Shown: in pieces, positions 25,405-34,005 of the stretch
How the letters are laid out: each line of letters opens with the position of its first letter
Numbering within the stretch: the stretch's first letter is position 1
Assembly: GCA_964445985.1 (NCBI GenBank)
Contig: CAYUMU010000065.1
Location: forward strand, 1 to 41,726
Direction: 5' to 3'
DNA: 41,726 nt
Source of the DNA: CAYUMU01 sp964445985
Lineage (GTDB): Bacteria; Planctomycetota; Planctomycetia; Pirellulales; S012-138
Notes under the pieces: generated by a model
The model's input: the letters and a program-made list of their open reading frames with translations, nothing else
Database searches by the model: none
Told to the model about the DNA's origin: nothing
Position numbers and translations under genes: made by a program

Positions 25405-26799
25405 ATGCGGTTCGTGTTGCTGGTCCTGGCGATTTCGCTCGCATTATTCTCACGCCTGGCGACGGCGGCCGATCCATCGCCAACTGCGAAAGCCAAATCG
25501 CCCAACATTGTGTTCCTGCTGGCCGATGATCTCGGTTGGAGCGACCTCGGTTGCTATGGCAGCCCCTTCAACGAAACGCCGCACATCGATCGCCTGGCCA
25601 GGCAAGGCGTGCGGTTCACCCAGGCTTACACGGCCGGCGCGGTTTGTTCGCCCACTCGGGCCAGCCTGATGACGGGCCGCTACCCGGTTCGCACCGACGT
25701 TACCGATTACATCCCCGGCCTGAACCCCACCGGCCGCCGGCTCAACCCGCCCCCCACCGCCCGGCAACTCAAGCTGGAAGAAACCACGCTGGGCGAAGCC
25801 TTTCAACAGGCGGGCTACCAAACCTTCTACGGCGGAAAATGGCATCTGGGCGGCCGTGGCTTTGAGCCGCCGGAGCAGGGCTTCGACCTGTATGTGGGCG
25901 ACGCCCAACTGGGCAGGCACGGTCGCGACCCCCTGGTGGGCAAACGCATCAGCGAAGCCGCGATTCGCTTTATCGACCAGCGCGACACCAAGCGGCCGTT
26001 CCTGGCGTACCTGTCGTACCATGAGCCGCATATCCCCATCCTTGAGTATCCCGACCATATCGAAAAGTTCGAGCAGAAGGCGGCCAAGCTTCCTCAGCAG
26101 GAAGGCCCCGCGGTGATTCCCGAACGGAACGGTTTGCTGCGGATTGTGCAGAACAACCCCGCTTACGGTTCGGAAGTCGCCGGACTCGATAGCTGGGTGG
26201 GCCTGGTGCTCGATCATCTGGAAAAGGCCGGCCTGGCCGAGAACACCATTGTGGTGTTCTTCTCGGATAACGGCGGCCTCTCCATCAAGGACCAGCCTGG
26301 GCCAACCAGCAACATTCCGCTACGCGCCGGCAAAGGTTGGCTCTACGAAGGCGGGATTCGCGTGCCGCTGATTGTGCGGGCGCCCGGTGTCACGGCTGCC
26401 GGAACCCAGAGCGATGCCGTGGTGGTCAGTACCGATGTCTTCCCGACCTTGCTGGCCCTGGCCGGATTGCCGCTTCAGCCCCGGCACCATCTGGATGGCC
26501 AGAGTTTTCTCTCCGCGTTGCAGGCAGCAGCCACAGCCGATCCGCGCACGCTGTTCTGGCACTACCCTCACTATCATGGCTCCACCTGGGCGCCCGGCGC
26601 GGCGATTCGTAGCGGCGACTTCAAGCTGATCGAGTTCTTCGACGAGGACACGGTGGAACTGTACGACCTGAGCCAAGACCTGGGCGAACAGCAGAACCTG
26701 GCCGACAAACAGCCGGAGAAGGTGAAGACGCTCCGGGCGGAACTCGCCGCCTGGCGCAAGGAAGTGGGCGCCAGCGTGCCGCCGGTTGAGGCTCCCTAG
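25405..26799 (+). CDS. Exported type I sulfatase
   Basis: This enzyme hydrolyses sulfate esters, probably on polysaccharides or glycosaminoglycans, in the periplasm or outside. The chosen ATG at 25405, preceded by GGGGAG, gives 464 aa with a signal peptide cleaved near ATAA-DP. Metal-binding Asp41 and Asp42 lie in NIVFLLADDLGWSDLGCYGS. The signature CSPTRASLMTGR (Cys81) is the site converted to formylglycine by a separate maturation enzyme, which is not in this window. YGGKWHLGG and the later metal pair in FFSDNGG are also intact. Specificity cannot be read from sequence. Planctomycetes carry many such genes. Confidence 0.95.
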   Translation: MRFVLLVLAISLALFSRLATAADPSPTAKAKSPNIVFLLADDLGWSDLGCYGSPFNETPHIDRLARQGVRFTQAYTAGAVCSPTRASLMTGRYPVRTDVTDYIPGLNPTGRRLNPPPTARQLKLEETTLGEAFQQAGYQTFYGGKWHLGGRGFEPPEQGFDLYVGDAQLGRHGRDPLVGKRISEAAIRFIDQRDTKRPFLAYLSYHEPHIPILEYPDHIEKFEQKAAKLPQQEGPAVIPERNGLLRIVQNNPAYGSEVAGLDSWVGLVLDHLEKAGLAENTIVVFFSDNGGLSIKDQPGPTSNIPLRAGKGWLYEGGIRVPLIVRAPGVTAAGTQSDAVVVSTDVFPTLLALAGLPLQPRHHLDGQSFLSALQAAATADPRTLFWHYPHYHGSTWAPGAAIRSGDFKLIEFFDEDTVELYDLSQDLGEQQNLADKQPEKVKTLRAELAAWRKEVGASVPPVEAP

Positions 26800-26843
26800 G
26801 AGCGTCTCGCGACCTATCGCCGCTTCGCTTCGCGAATGCGGAT

Positions 26844-26862
26844 TCTTTCGCGGAGCGAAAGA
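26844..26862. terminator. Hairpin between convergent genes
   Basis: TCTTTCGC (26844-26851) and GCGAAAGA (26855-26862) form a perfect 8-bp stem with a GGA loop. It lies between the convergent 3' ends of the sulfatase and sulfite-oxidase-like genes. No T-tract follows, so it is at best a weak or Rho-assisted terminator. Confidence 0.4.
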
Positions 26863-26885
26863 CGACTATGACACTGAAATTACTG

Positions 26886-27554
26886 TTACTGAAATCGCTC
26901 GCCATCGGGGTGGCGGTTGTTCGTCACCCACGGGTCGCCGTGATTGTGGTAGCCGTTTTGTTCCCACAGGCCGGGCCGATCGTGCTCGCTCAGCTCAATG
27001 CCCGCAAGCCATTTGGCGCTCTTCCAGGCGTAAAGCAGCGGCACAATGGCCCTGACCGGCCCGCCGTGGTCGGCGCTCAAGAATTCGCCATCGTGGGTGT
27101 CGGCAATCAGGGCGTCGGGAGCGAGGAAATCGGACAGCGGCAGGTTGGTCGTCCAGCCGTCGTCGTAACCGTGTAGGATCACATACCTGGCAGCCGGTTG
27201 CATGCCGGCTCGGTCCAAAATTTCTCGGGTGGAAACGCCTTCCCACACGTTGCCGAGCCGGCTCCAGCGGGTGACGCAATGGAAGTCAGAAAATACCTTC
27301 ACTCGCGGCAACTCGCGAAACTCGTCCCAATTCACCCGGTAGGGCCGATCGACCAGGCCGAAAACTTCCAACTGCCACCGGGCCGGATCGAGCTTGGGAA
27401 TCCGTCCATATTGCAGCACCGGCCATTTGCGGGTTCGCGTTTGGCCGGGCGGAATCCGCTGCCGCCGATGGGTGTCGGCGCTGATCACCATGCCCTCTTC
27501 CACGTCGGCGGGAGTGCGAGGTTCACCCGCCTGGTACTTATCGATTTCCGGCAT
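26886..27554 (-). CDS. Sulfite oxidase-like molybdopterin protein
   Basis: The 222-aa protein has the single catalytic domain of the sulfite oxidase family. The molybdenum-ligating Cys is in SDFHCVTRWS, and VRAIVPLLYAWKSAKWLAGI is the conserved helix region. Nearby family landmarks are LEVFGLVDRPYRVNWDEF and LHGYDDGWTTNLPL. It lacks a Tat signal and the dimerisation and haem domains of full sulfite oxidase, so it is a short, probably cytoplasmic family member of unknown substrate. Start is uncertain: ATG at 27554 or GTG at 27566. It diverges from the methyltransferase-like gene. Confidence 0.88.
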   Translation of the reverse strand: MPEIDKYQAGEPRTPADVEEGMVISADTHRRQRIPPGQTRTRKWPVLQYGRIPKLDPARWQLEVFGLVDRPYRVNWDEFRELPRVKVFSDFHCVTRWSRLGNVWEGVSTREILDRAGMQPAARYVILHGYDDGWTTNLPLSDFLAPDALIADTHDGEFLSADHGGPVRAIVPLLYAWKSAKWLAGIELSEHDRPGLWEQNGYHNHGDPWVTNNRHPDGERFQ

Positions 27555-27804
27555 GGCCACGTTCACCCAAAGGAAGAGTAGAAGGTCGGCGCCTTCAGCG
27601 TTTCCGCGGGGACGAGTCGCCTGGGGGGGAGAGACCCACCCGGGGAGCCCAACCAGCGGGGGAACGCCTGCAGTGCAATTTTAGCGTTTGCGTCTCTTAT
27701 TCAACGGGCGGAGCGAGGAAATATCTGACTTCGCCCCCCAGCGCGGCTTCTGCTAGATTGAACCCCGCGCCACTCGTCTTCCCCGCTACGGAGCTCCAAC
27801 TCGT

Positions 27805-28743
27805 ATGCGTCCCGCCCCGCCTTCCCTGACGCCCAGCGAGCGGCTCGAATTCGGCCATCGCGCCGCGTCGGGCCACATGTATTTGCAAGACAAAATCTGG
27901 TCGCGGTATAGCAGCGACAAGGTGGATATCGCCCATGCGCTAACCTCGGTGCTGCGAACCTTGCATCGCGCGCTGCCGCTGGATTGGCCGCTGGTGGGGT
28001 TATCGATTGGTTCGAGCAACGAGCCGCAGTTTCGCATTCTGGAAGCCGCCTGCCGCGGTGGGCTGTATCTACTCGATATCGATGCCGCGGCCTTGGAAGT
28101 GGTGGAAGAACGCACCGCTCGGCAGGGCACGCGGCAGGTCAAGGTGCTGCACGATGATTTTCGCCAGGTGCTTAAGGATCGGCCCGCGGTGGAGCGATTC
28201 TGGCGGCAGGAGCTCGGCGGCCAGCGGCTCTCGCTGATTACGCTGCACCACTCGCTCTATTACTGTCCTCAAGCGGTGTGGCACGACTTGCTGACGAATC
28301 TGTACGAACGGCTGCTCGCGCCCCCCACCGAGTATCAACCTTCCGCGGCCATTCACGCCGTGCTCATGGCCAGTCGCAGCGACGACCGCGCCAGCACCAC
28401 CTGGCTCTACAATCACTTCGCCGAAAAATTCTTCGGCTGCCACAACGACCAGGATTTGCTGGAGTGCGCGGCCGAACTGTCGGCCGACCCGCGTTTCGCA
28501 GGCGCCCAACTGCAAACCCGGTCGAGCCAGGTCGAGTTCTACGTGGACGACTTCGAACGCTTTATGGCCGTGGTCTGGATGATCCTGCTGCACCCCAACG
28601 TGCATTGTTTTTCAGAAGCCCAACAGGCCGAGGTCATCGAATGGGTTTACGAAAACCTGTGGAGCGTGGGGCAACCGCTGGTTCAGGCGCAAGACCACCT
28701 GGTTGTGTACCGCGGCGCCGGCCCCCTGGCAAATCTCGAATGA
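27805..28743 (+). CDS. Class I SAM-methyltransferase-like protein
   Basis: The protein has 312 aa. VGLSIGSSNEPQFRILEAA is a plausible motif I for S-adenosylmethionine binding, LLDIDAAALEVV fits motif II, and LSLITLHHSLYYCPQAVW resembles a motif IV region. Otherwise no close family is recognised, and the substrate is unknown. It stands alone on the plus strand, divergent from the sulfite-oxidase-like gene and about 110 bp before the amidohydrolase start, which may share its transcript. Some short SAM-fold proteins have other functions, so methyltransferase activity is an inference. Confidence 0.65.
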   Translation: MRPAPPSLTPSERLEFGHRAASGHMYLQDKIWSRYSSDKVDIAHALTSVLRTLHRALPLDWPLVGLSIGSSNEPQFRILEAACRGGLYLLDIDAAALEVVEERTARQGTRQVKVLHDDFRQVLKDRPAVERFWRQELGGQRLSLITLHHSLYYCPQAVWHDLLTNLYERLLAPPTEYQPSAAIHAVLMASRSDDRASTTWLYNHFAEKFFGCHNDQDLLECAAELSADPRFAGAQLQTRSSQVEFYVDDFERFMAVVWMILLHPNVHCFSEAQQAEVIEWVYENLWSVGQPLVQAQDHLVVYRGAGPLANLE

Positions 28744-28852
28744 CGCTCCTCCCGCGACACATAACGTGGAAAGCACGTGGCCGGCGCGTTAGATTGGTTC
28801 ACGAGGAAATGCCGCGACGATTTTGCAACTTCCCCGGTCCCGCCGTCCCGAG

Positions 28853-30646
28853 ATGCCGAACATGCACTCCATCCACGATCTTCACGCCCCTGGTTACTTA
28901 CCCCTGGCAGTGGCGAAGAGAATAGGCCACGCGGCAATGTTGGTTCTCTGCCTCGCGGTGGGCTTGGCCCATGCCGCCGATCCGCCCGCCGACGTGATCC
29001 TGGTGAACGGCAAAATTCTCACCGTGGATCATGATTTTACGGTTCACGAGGCCGTGGCGGTTCGCGGCCAGCACATTGCCGCCGTGGGTTCCAGTGAACG
29101 CGTGCGCAACCTGGCCGGGCCGCAAACCAAGGTGATCGATCTGGCAGGCAAAACGCTGATCCCCGGCTTGATCGATTCGCACGTGCACCCCTCGGGCGCG
29201 TCGATGTACGAATTTGATCACCCGATTCCCGAGATGGAATCCATCGCCGACGTGCTGGCTTACGTGAGAGCGCGGGCCAAGGTAACCCCGCCCGGCGAGT
29301 GGATCCAGATGCGGCAGGTCTTCATCACCCGGCTTAAGGAGCAGCGCTACCCCACGCGGGCCGAACTCGATGCGGCGGCGCCCGAGCACCCCGTGGTTTT
29401 CGCCACGGGTCCCGATGCCTCCGTCAATTCCCTGGCCCTCCAACTCTCAGGCATCGACAAGGACTTTCAGGTCGTGGGCGCCGGCAAGATCGAGCGCGAT
29501 GCCCAGGGCGAGCCCACCGGCATTTTGCGAAGCTGCTCGCGCTATTTAAAACCCAAGTCGAGCGAAAAAAGGCCCACCGAAGCCCACCGCCGCGAGCGGC
29601 TCAAACTGCTGTTTGCCGACTACAACTCGGTGGGCATCACCAGCGCCATTGATCGCAACAGCAGCGATTCGGCCCTGGGCATGTATCACGGCCTGCTCAA
29701 AGACAACGAGCTGACCGTACGAATGGCGGTATCCCGTGGAATTAGCGGCAACGGCAAGCTCGACGCCCTGCGCAAAGAGCTCGCGGAGCTGGCGGAACAC
29801 CCCTTGCGGGCTCCCAACCCCTGGCTGCGAATCATTGGCGTGAAGACATTTCTCGACGGCGGCATGCTCACCGGCAGCGCCTACATGCGCGAGCCGTGGG
29901 GCGTGAGCCAAATCTATTCGATCACCGACCCGCGCTACCAAGGCGTGCTGATGATCGAGCGCGAGCAGTTGCTACCGCTGGTCGAAGCCACCGTGGCGGC
30001 GGGCTTGCAGTTCACGGCCCACTCGGTGGGCGACGGGGCCGTGCATTTGCTGCTCGATGTGTACGAAGAGGTCAATCGCAAACAGCCCCTCGCGGCCACG
30101 CGGCCTTGCCTCACGCACTCCAATTTTATGAGCGCCGAAGCCGTGGCCCAGGCCGCCAGGCTGGGGGTCGTCATGGATATTCAGCCGGCCTGGCTGTACC
30201 TCGACTCGCGCACCCTCGAGGCCCAATTTGGCTACGAACGGCTGCGGTACTTCCAGCCGCTGCAGAGCATTTTTGCCGCCGGCGGCGTGGTGGGCGGGGG
30301 TTCGGACCACATGCAGCGGATCGATTCGCTCAAGTCGGTCAACCCTTACAACCCCTTCCTGGGCATGTGGGTCGCCATTACCCGCAGGGCCAAGTGGTAC
30401 GAAGGCCGCATGCACCCCGAAGAAGCGCTCACGCGGGAACAGGCGCTCCGGTTCTATACCATCAACAACGCCAGGCTGATGTTCCTGGAAGACGAGATCG
30501 GCTCGCTCGAGGCCGGAAAACGGGCCGACTTTGTCATTCTCGATCGCGACTATCTCAATTGCCCCATCGAAGAACTACGCGATACCCAGGCCGTGCAAAC
30601 CTGGATCGATGGGAAACCGGTTTACGAGCGGAAGCCGCAACCGTAA
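28853..30646 (+). CDS. Exported amidohydrolase (YtcJ-like family 3)
   Basis: This is a metal-dependent hydrolase of the amidohydrolase superfamily, acting on C-N bonds of cyclic amides or esters. ATG 28853 gives 597 aa with a long N-region and a hydrophobic signal ending in GLAHAA-DP. The hallmarks are ADVILVNGKILTVD, TLIPGLIDSHVHPSG (first metal-binding His pair), VKTFLDGGMLTGSAYM, FTAHSVGDGAV, and the C-terminal GGGSDHMQRIDS with the catalytic Asp. The end EAGKRADFVILDRD is typical of the family. The substrate is unknown. An ATG at 28823 or a few codons further in is possible. Export distinguishes it from most cytosolic relatives. Confidence 0.9.
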   Translation: MPNMHSIHDLHAPGYLPLAVAKRIGHAAMLVLCLAVGLAHAADPPADVILVNGKILTVDHDFTVHEAVAVRGQHIAAVGSSERVRNLAGPQTKVIDLAGKTLIPGLIDSHVHPSGASMYEFDHPIPEMESIADVLAYVRARAKVTPPGEWIQMRQVFITRLKEQRYPTRAELDAAAPEHPVVFATGPDASVNSLALQLSGIDKDFQVVGAGKIERDAQGEPTGILRSCSRYLKPKSSEKRPTEAHRRERLKLLFADYNSVGITSAIDRNSSDSALGMYHGLLKDNELTVRMAVSRGISGNGKLDALRKELAELAEHPLRAPNPWLRIIGVKTFLDGGMLTGSAYMREPWGVSQIYSITDPRYQGVLMIEREQLLPLVEATVAAGLQFTAHSVGDGAVHLLLDVYEEVNRKQPLAATRPCLTHSNFMSAEAVAQAARLGVVMDIQPAWLYLDSRTLEAQFGYERLRYFQPLQSIFAAGGVVGGGSDHMQRIDSLKSVNPYNPFLGMWVAITRRAKWYEGRMHPEEALTREQALRFYTINNARLMFLEDEIGSLEAGKRADFVILDRDYLNCPIEELRDTQAVQTWIDGKPVYERKPQP

Positions 30647-30730
30647 GTTGAGGGGACGAACTGCTTGCGGTGGGCAAGCAACGAAAGTTGGACGCTGCGG
30701 CTCTGCCCGCGGCCGATGGTGTGGTTGGCC

Positions 30731-31657
30731 ATGTCGAACGATCCTCACTTGCTCAGGGCATTGCAACAGCACCTCGAAAGCCTGGCGCGGGCTGGCGTTT
30801 CTCACCTTCCCGCGGTGAGCATGCCCAGCGGCGCCAAAACGCCAGGGCGAACGCGCGCGGCAAGTGCGGCAACCTCGGCCCGGCCGCACATGGCCGCAAC
30901 CCAGGCCGCGGCCCCCCTGTCGCCGCCCAGCCAAGCCCCGCCCCAGAGACTGGCCGCTGAGCGGCCCTCTGCTTCCTCCCTGCCTGCGGCCCCGGACACC
31001 CGGCCGGCTGTCGCTTCGCCTGCCGCCGCGGGTTCACCGGGTTCCGCCTCAACCCCGCTTGCCATGCCACCCCGCTCCAAACGCCAGGCCGCCCTGAATG
31101 TCATCGCCGCGGAGGTCAGCCAATGCACGCTATGCGCTGAGTGCGCGGGCCGAACCCAAACGGTATTCGGCGTGGGAAATCCCCACGCCCGGCTCTGTTT
31201 CTTGGGCGAAGCCCCCGGGGCCGACGAAGACGCGCAGGGCATCCCGTTCATTGGCCGCGCCGGCAAATTGCTGACCGATATCATCGAGAAGGGGATGACC
31301 CTTTCGCGAAGCGATATCTACATTCTCAACGTGCTCAAGTGCCGGCCGCCGGGCAATCGCACCCCGGCCCCCGACGAGATCAGCAACTGCTGGCCATTTT
31401 TGGAGCGGCAGTTGGCGATCATTCGCCCCGAGTTCATTGTGTGCCTGGGCGCCACCGCCGCGCAAGCGCTGCTTAAAACCACCGAAACGATCGGCAAACT
31501 ACGAGGGAAGTTCTACCAGTACGGAACCGCCCAAGTGCTCTGCACCTATCACCCCGCTTACCTGCTGCGCAACCCGGCCGCCAAAAAGTACACATGGGAA
31601 GACATGAAACTGGTGATGGACGCCATGGGCATCGAGATTCCCAAGCAGTTCCGTTGA
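30731..31657 (+). CDS. Uracil-DNA glycosylase, family 4 (4Fe-4S)
   Basis: This enzyme removes uracil from DNA in base-excision repair. ATG 30731 gives 308 aa. Residues 1-118 are a low-complexity Ala/Pro/Ser/Arg-rich extension that most family 4 enzymes lack. The catalytic domain follows: four Cys for a 4Fe-4S cluster (Cys132, Cys135, Cys204, Cys220), FLGEAPGADEDAQGIPFIGR, and CTYHPAYLLRNPAAKK near the end. The N-terminal tail may recruit partners or bind DNA. It lies 84 bp after the amidohydrolase on the same strand. A short ACTGCTTGCGGT motif (30660-30671) upstream matches the repeat near fumC. Confidence 0.93.
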   Translation: MSNDPHLLRALQQHLESLARAGVSHLPAVSMPSGAKTPGRTRAASAATSARPHMAATQAAAPLSPPSQAPPQRLAAERPSASSLPAAPDTRPAVASPAAAGSPGSASTPLAMPPRSKRQAALNVIAAEVSQCTLCAECAGRTQTVFGVGNPHARLCFLGEAPGADEDAQGIPFIGRAGKLLTDIIEKGMTLSRSDIYILNVLKCRPPGNRTPAPDEISNCWPFLERQLAIIRPEFIVCLGATAAQALLKTTETIGKLRGKFYQYGTAQVLCTYHPAYLLRNPAAKKYTWEDMKLVMDAMGIEIPKQFR

Positions 31658-31882
31658 TTGAGCAGGCTCCGCGGCGACCCCGTCCTAGAGCTCGCCGCCC
31701 GGTGGTAGTTCGTTGCCCAAGAAGCAGCAGATGCCACGAAGAAAATGGCGGAAGGGCGGGGGGCTCAATGGCGAAATGGTTGCCCCCAGGCCTGTCTCTC
31801 TACGGCGATTGCACGATCCCATGAAAACATGCGAGCAGCGCATGTTGGGAAGTCCTCACCCGAGCGGTGCGTTGCCAACCAC

Positions 31883-32299
31883 CTAGGATTTGAGCAGGTT
31901 GTTCAACGCCGCGGCGATCGTGGTCCGCAAGGGGCTGTTTTTGGGCAATCCGTCCATAATTGCCGCCAAGCCGTTGGCGGCCTCATCGGAATCCGACTTT
32001 CCCAATGCCGCGATGACTCGCCTGCGAATTGTGTCATCCTCGGCGTCATTCTTGGCAATTTTCAACAGCGCCGGCACGGCCGTCTCGTCGATTTTGGTCT
32101 GGCTGCTGAGCCGCAAGGCGGCCGCCTTGCGGGCTTCCAGATCCTCACTTTTTTGCAAGGTTTGGAGATCGATCTGAATGGGATCGTAAACCTCGCTGCC
32201 GCCGCCCCCACATCCGGCAAGGGTGAGAGCGGCGATGCCAACGTATGAACTGACTAGGAGCCGGACAGTGATTGAGGAAGTTCGCAAGTTACCAAACAT
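31883..32299 (-). CDS. Small HEAT-repeat-like lipoprotein
   Basis: From ATG 32299 this is a 138-aa lipoprotein. The signal ends in ALTLAGC, a strong lipobox, followed by a GGGG spacer. The mature part has two or three helical repeats of HEAT type: ARKAAALRLSSQTKIDETAV, PALLKIAKNDAEDDTIRRRV and IAALGKSDSDEAANGLAAIM. HEAT repeats mediate protein binding, and no enzyme motif is present. It lies 55 bp downstream of the DUF1559 pseudopilin gene on the same strand and is probably cotranscribed, a combination I regard as common in planctomycetes. The function is unknown. The reading frame stays open up to 32476, but the lipobox supports the shorter form. Confidence 0.75.
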   Translation of the reverse strand: MFGNLRTSSITVRLLVSSYVGIAALTLAGCGGGGSEVYDPIQIDLQTLQKSEDLEARKAAALRLSSQTKIDETAVPALLKIAKNDAEDDTIRRRVIAALGKSDSDEAANGLAAIMDGLPKNSPLRTTIAAALNNLLKS

Positions 32300-32354
32300 T
32301 TCGAGCTGTGCCACCCAATGTGAGAAGGGCAAAAGGAAAGCTTGCGAAATCTGC

Positions 32355-33560
32355 TTATTCGAAAGAGGGGGTGCCACCGTCAGCGGGCAACAACAGCATA
32401 TCCCAAGCACCGTTAGCCGAGCCCATCGTGGCGTAGGGATCACCACCCGCGGTGGGATTGTCTGGGTCGGAGCCATCCTTACGGGTAATGTGCTTGGCGA
32501 TGCCTTTAACGTGGGTGTCGGCGAACACGACCATCAGCGTGCCAGGGTGCATGGCTTGAACTCGCCAGTTGTCGCACTTGGCATCGGTGGGGTGATCCTG
32601 GAACATGAACGTGTTGGCAGTGGAATGGGTGTCGATCCCAAAATTATGACGGGGCGAGTTCGTGTAGTTGGCAAGTCGCACGCCATAGGTGCTGGTTCGA
32701 TTGTCGCACAGACGGTAAGCCTCGCCGAACAGGATCGTTTGGCTCGTTCCATCGGTGAGAGCACTCATGGGCTGGGGCAGCCCAATCTTGGAAGCATTGG
32801 CGCCCCGAACCCACGCATTGAAGTTGGCCGAATAGTTCAGCAGGGCATAGTTCTGCGTGGGAACGGAGTTGGGATTCCAGCGGAAGTGAATCTGGGTGCT
32901 GGGATCGGACGGACAGAAATTGATCGGCGGAGCATTCGTCGCTCCGAAGGTGTTGTCGATGCCCACCGGAGTGCCAGTGGTTGACGAGGGCGTGTGGGGG
33001 CATGTCGAGGTGACCAAAGTGCCACCACCCGGGCAGGTTGGCGTCGTGCCGGTGGTCGATACGGTATGCCCATTGAAGGTGACGGTGCCGCTGGTTGACT
33101 GGTTGACAGGGTTGGAAAGGTTACCCGCGCCATCGTCGCACTTGGAACAGGGGCGGGTCGTGGGGGTGCCCGTCGTGGTCACCGGATTTCCCAGCCCTCG
33201 ATCGGCATAAGCGGAGCTGACATCGTTCACGATCTGACCGTAAACCGAGCTGTTTTCCATGAAGGGCATCAGGTGGATATACCAGCTACCGTAAACGAGC
33301 CCTTTCCAGCCGGTGGTGGAATTGCCGATGGCGGAGCCTTCGGGGAAATTGCCAAAATAGGTTGGCATGGTGTTGTGGGCAGTATTAAAGGTGTGCACCG
33401 CTGTGGCAAATTGCTTCAGATTGCTCTGGCAAACCGCGCGGCGTCCCGATTCTCGGGCGGCCTGGATGGCTGGCAGCAACATGGCAATAAGGAGCGAAAT
33501 GATGGCGATGACCACCAATAGCTCGACCAAGGTAAACGCACGACGGCTACGTACGACCAT
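32355..33560 (-). CDS. DUF1559 pseudopilin-type protein
   Basis: The 401-aa protein belongs to a family that is hugely expanded in planctomycetes. ATG 33560 is preceded by GGGGAG at a good spacing. The N-terminus is a type IV pilin-like prepilin signal, with the methylation motif RRAFTLVELLVVIAIISLLI and then LLPAIQAARESGRR, so it would be processed by a prepilin peptidase. The C-terminus has MHPGTLMVVFADTHVKG; the family usually ends this motif with Asp-Gly and here it is Asp-Thr. A Cys-rich, low-complexity insert (about 144-200, CSKCDDGAG to TCPHTP) is unusual. The role is unknown, perhaps in a secretion-like pseudopilus. Confidence 0.92.
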   Translation of the reverse strand: MVVRSRRAFTLVELLVVIAIISLLIAMLLPAIQAARESGRRAVCQSNLKQFATAVHTFNTAHNTMPTYFGNFPEGSAIGNSTTGWKGLVYGSWYIHLMPFMENSSVYGQIVNDVSSAYADRGLGNPVTTTGTPTTRPCSKCDDGAGNLSNPVNQSTSGTVTFNGHTVSTTGTTPTCPGGGTLVTSTCPHTPSSTTGTPVGIDNTFGATNAPPINFCPSDPSTQIHFRWNPNSVPTQNYALLNYSANFNAWVRGANASKIGLPQPMSALTDGTSQTILFGEAYRLCDNRTSTYGVRLANYTNSPRHNFGIDTHSTANTFMFQDHPTDAKCDNWRVQAMHPGTLMVVFADTHVKGIAKHITRKDGSDPDNPTAGGDPYATMGSANGAWDMLLLPADGGTPSFE

Positions 33561-33693
33561 GACACACACTCCCCAAGTTTGGGCTGAGTAGAAGTGAGTT
33601 GAGAGTGCAAACAAGATTTGGCAAAGGGTGCGATCGTGGGCTCCCCCGAACCCTGTCTCGCAACCGTGCTACCACCAGTTAAGGTAACGGCAA

Positions 33694-33722
33694 TTTTTAC
33701 CGAAGACGATTAAAGAAGTCAA
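33694..33722 (-). promoter_or_regulatory. Candidate sigma-70 promoter for the DUF1559 gene
   Basis: On the minus strand TTGACT (33717-33722) is followed by a 17-bp spacer and TAAAAA (33694-33699), in an AT-rich patch. It would leave a leader of about 130 nt before the start at 33560. Confidence 0.45.
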
Positions 33723-34005
33723 CAAAATATGAAAAATTCGTTACCCTCGCCGCCGATAACCCCTCCTTGGGGTGGTTGGCAAGTCCCGAGGTTAAACAAA
33801 TGGGGGCTTTGCATCATCCCAGCAGGCGGGCGATGATTCGCTTTGTTTTCATGCTCCCGGTGGCGGATGTTCGCTCCTTTTCGACCGAAGTGGGACATGC
33901 TAAGGTAATCGTCCCGCGGCTTTAACCTCCGCCGAACAGGAAGCGATGGCCGCTGGCACTGTCCGCGGCGCCCCATCCAGGTCTTCGTAAGGATTTGCCT
34001 TCATC
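33723..34005. other. Divergent intergenic region upstream of bioB
   Basis: This region between the DUF1559 and biotin synthase genes is AT-rich in its first 80 bp. A small hairpin, ACCCC (33759-33763) with GGGGT (33769-33773), is visible. I see no BirA-type operator that I can support. A weak AAGGA lies about 13 nt before the bioB ATG. Confidence 0.4.
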
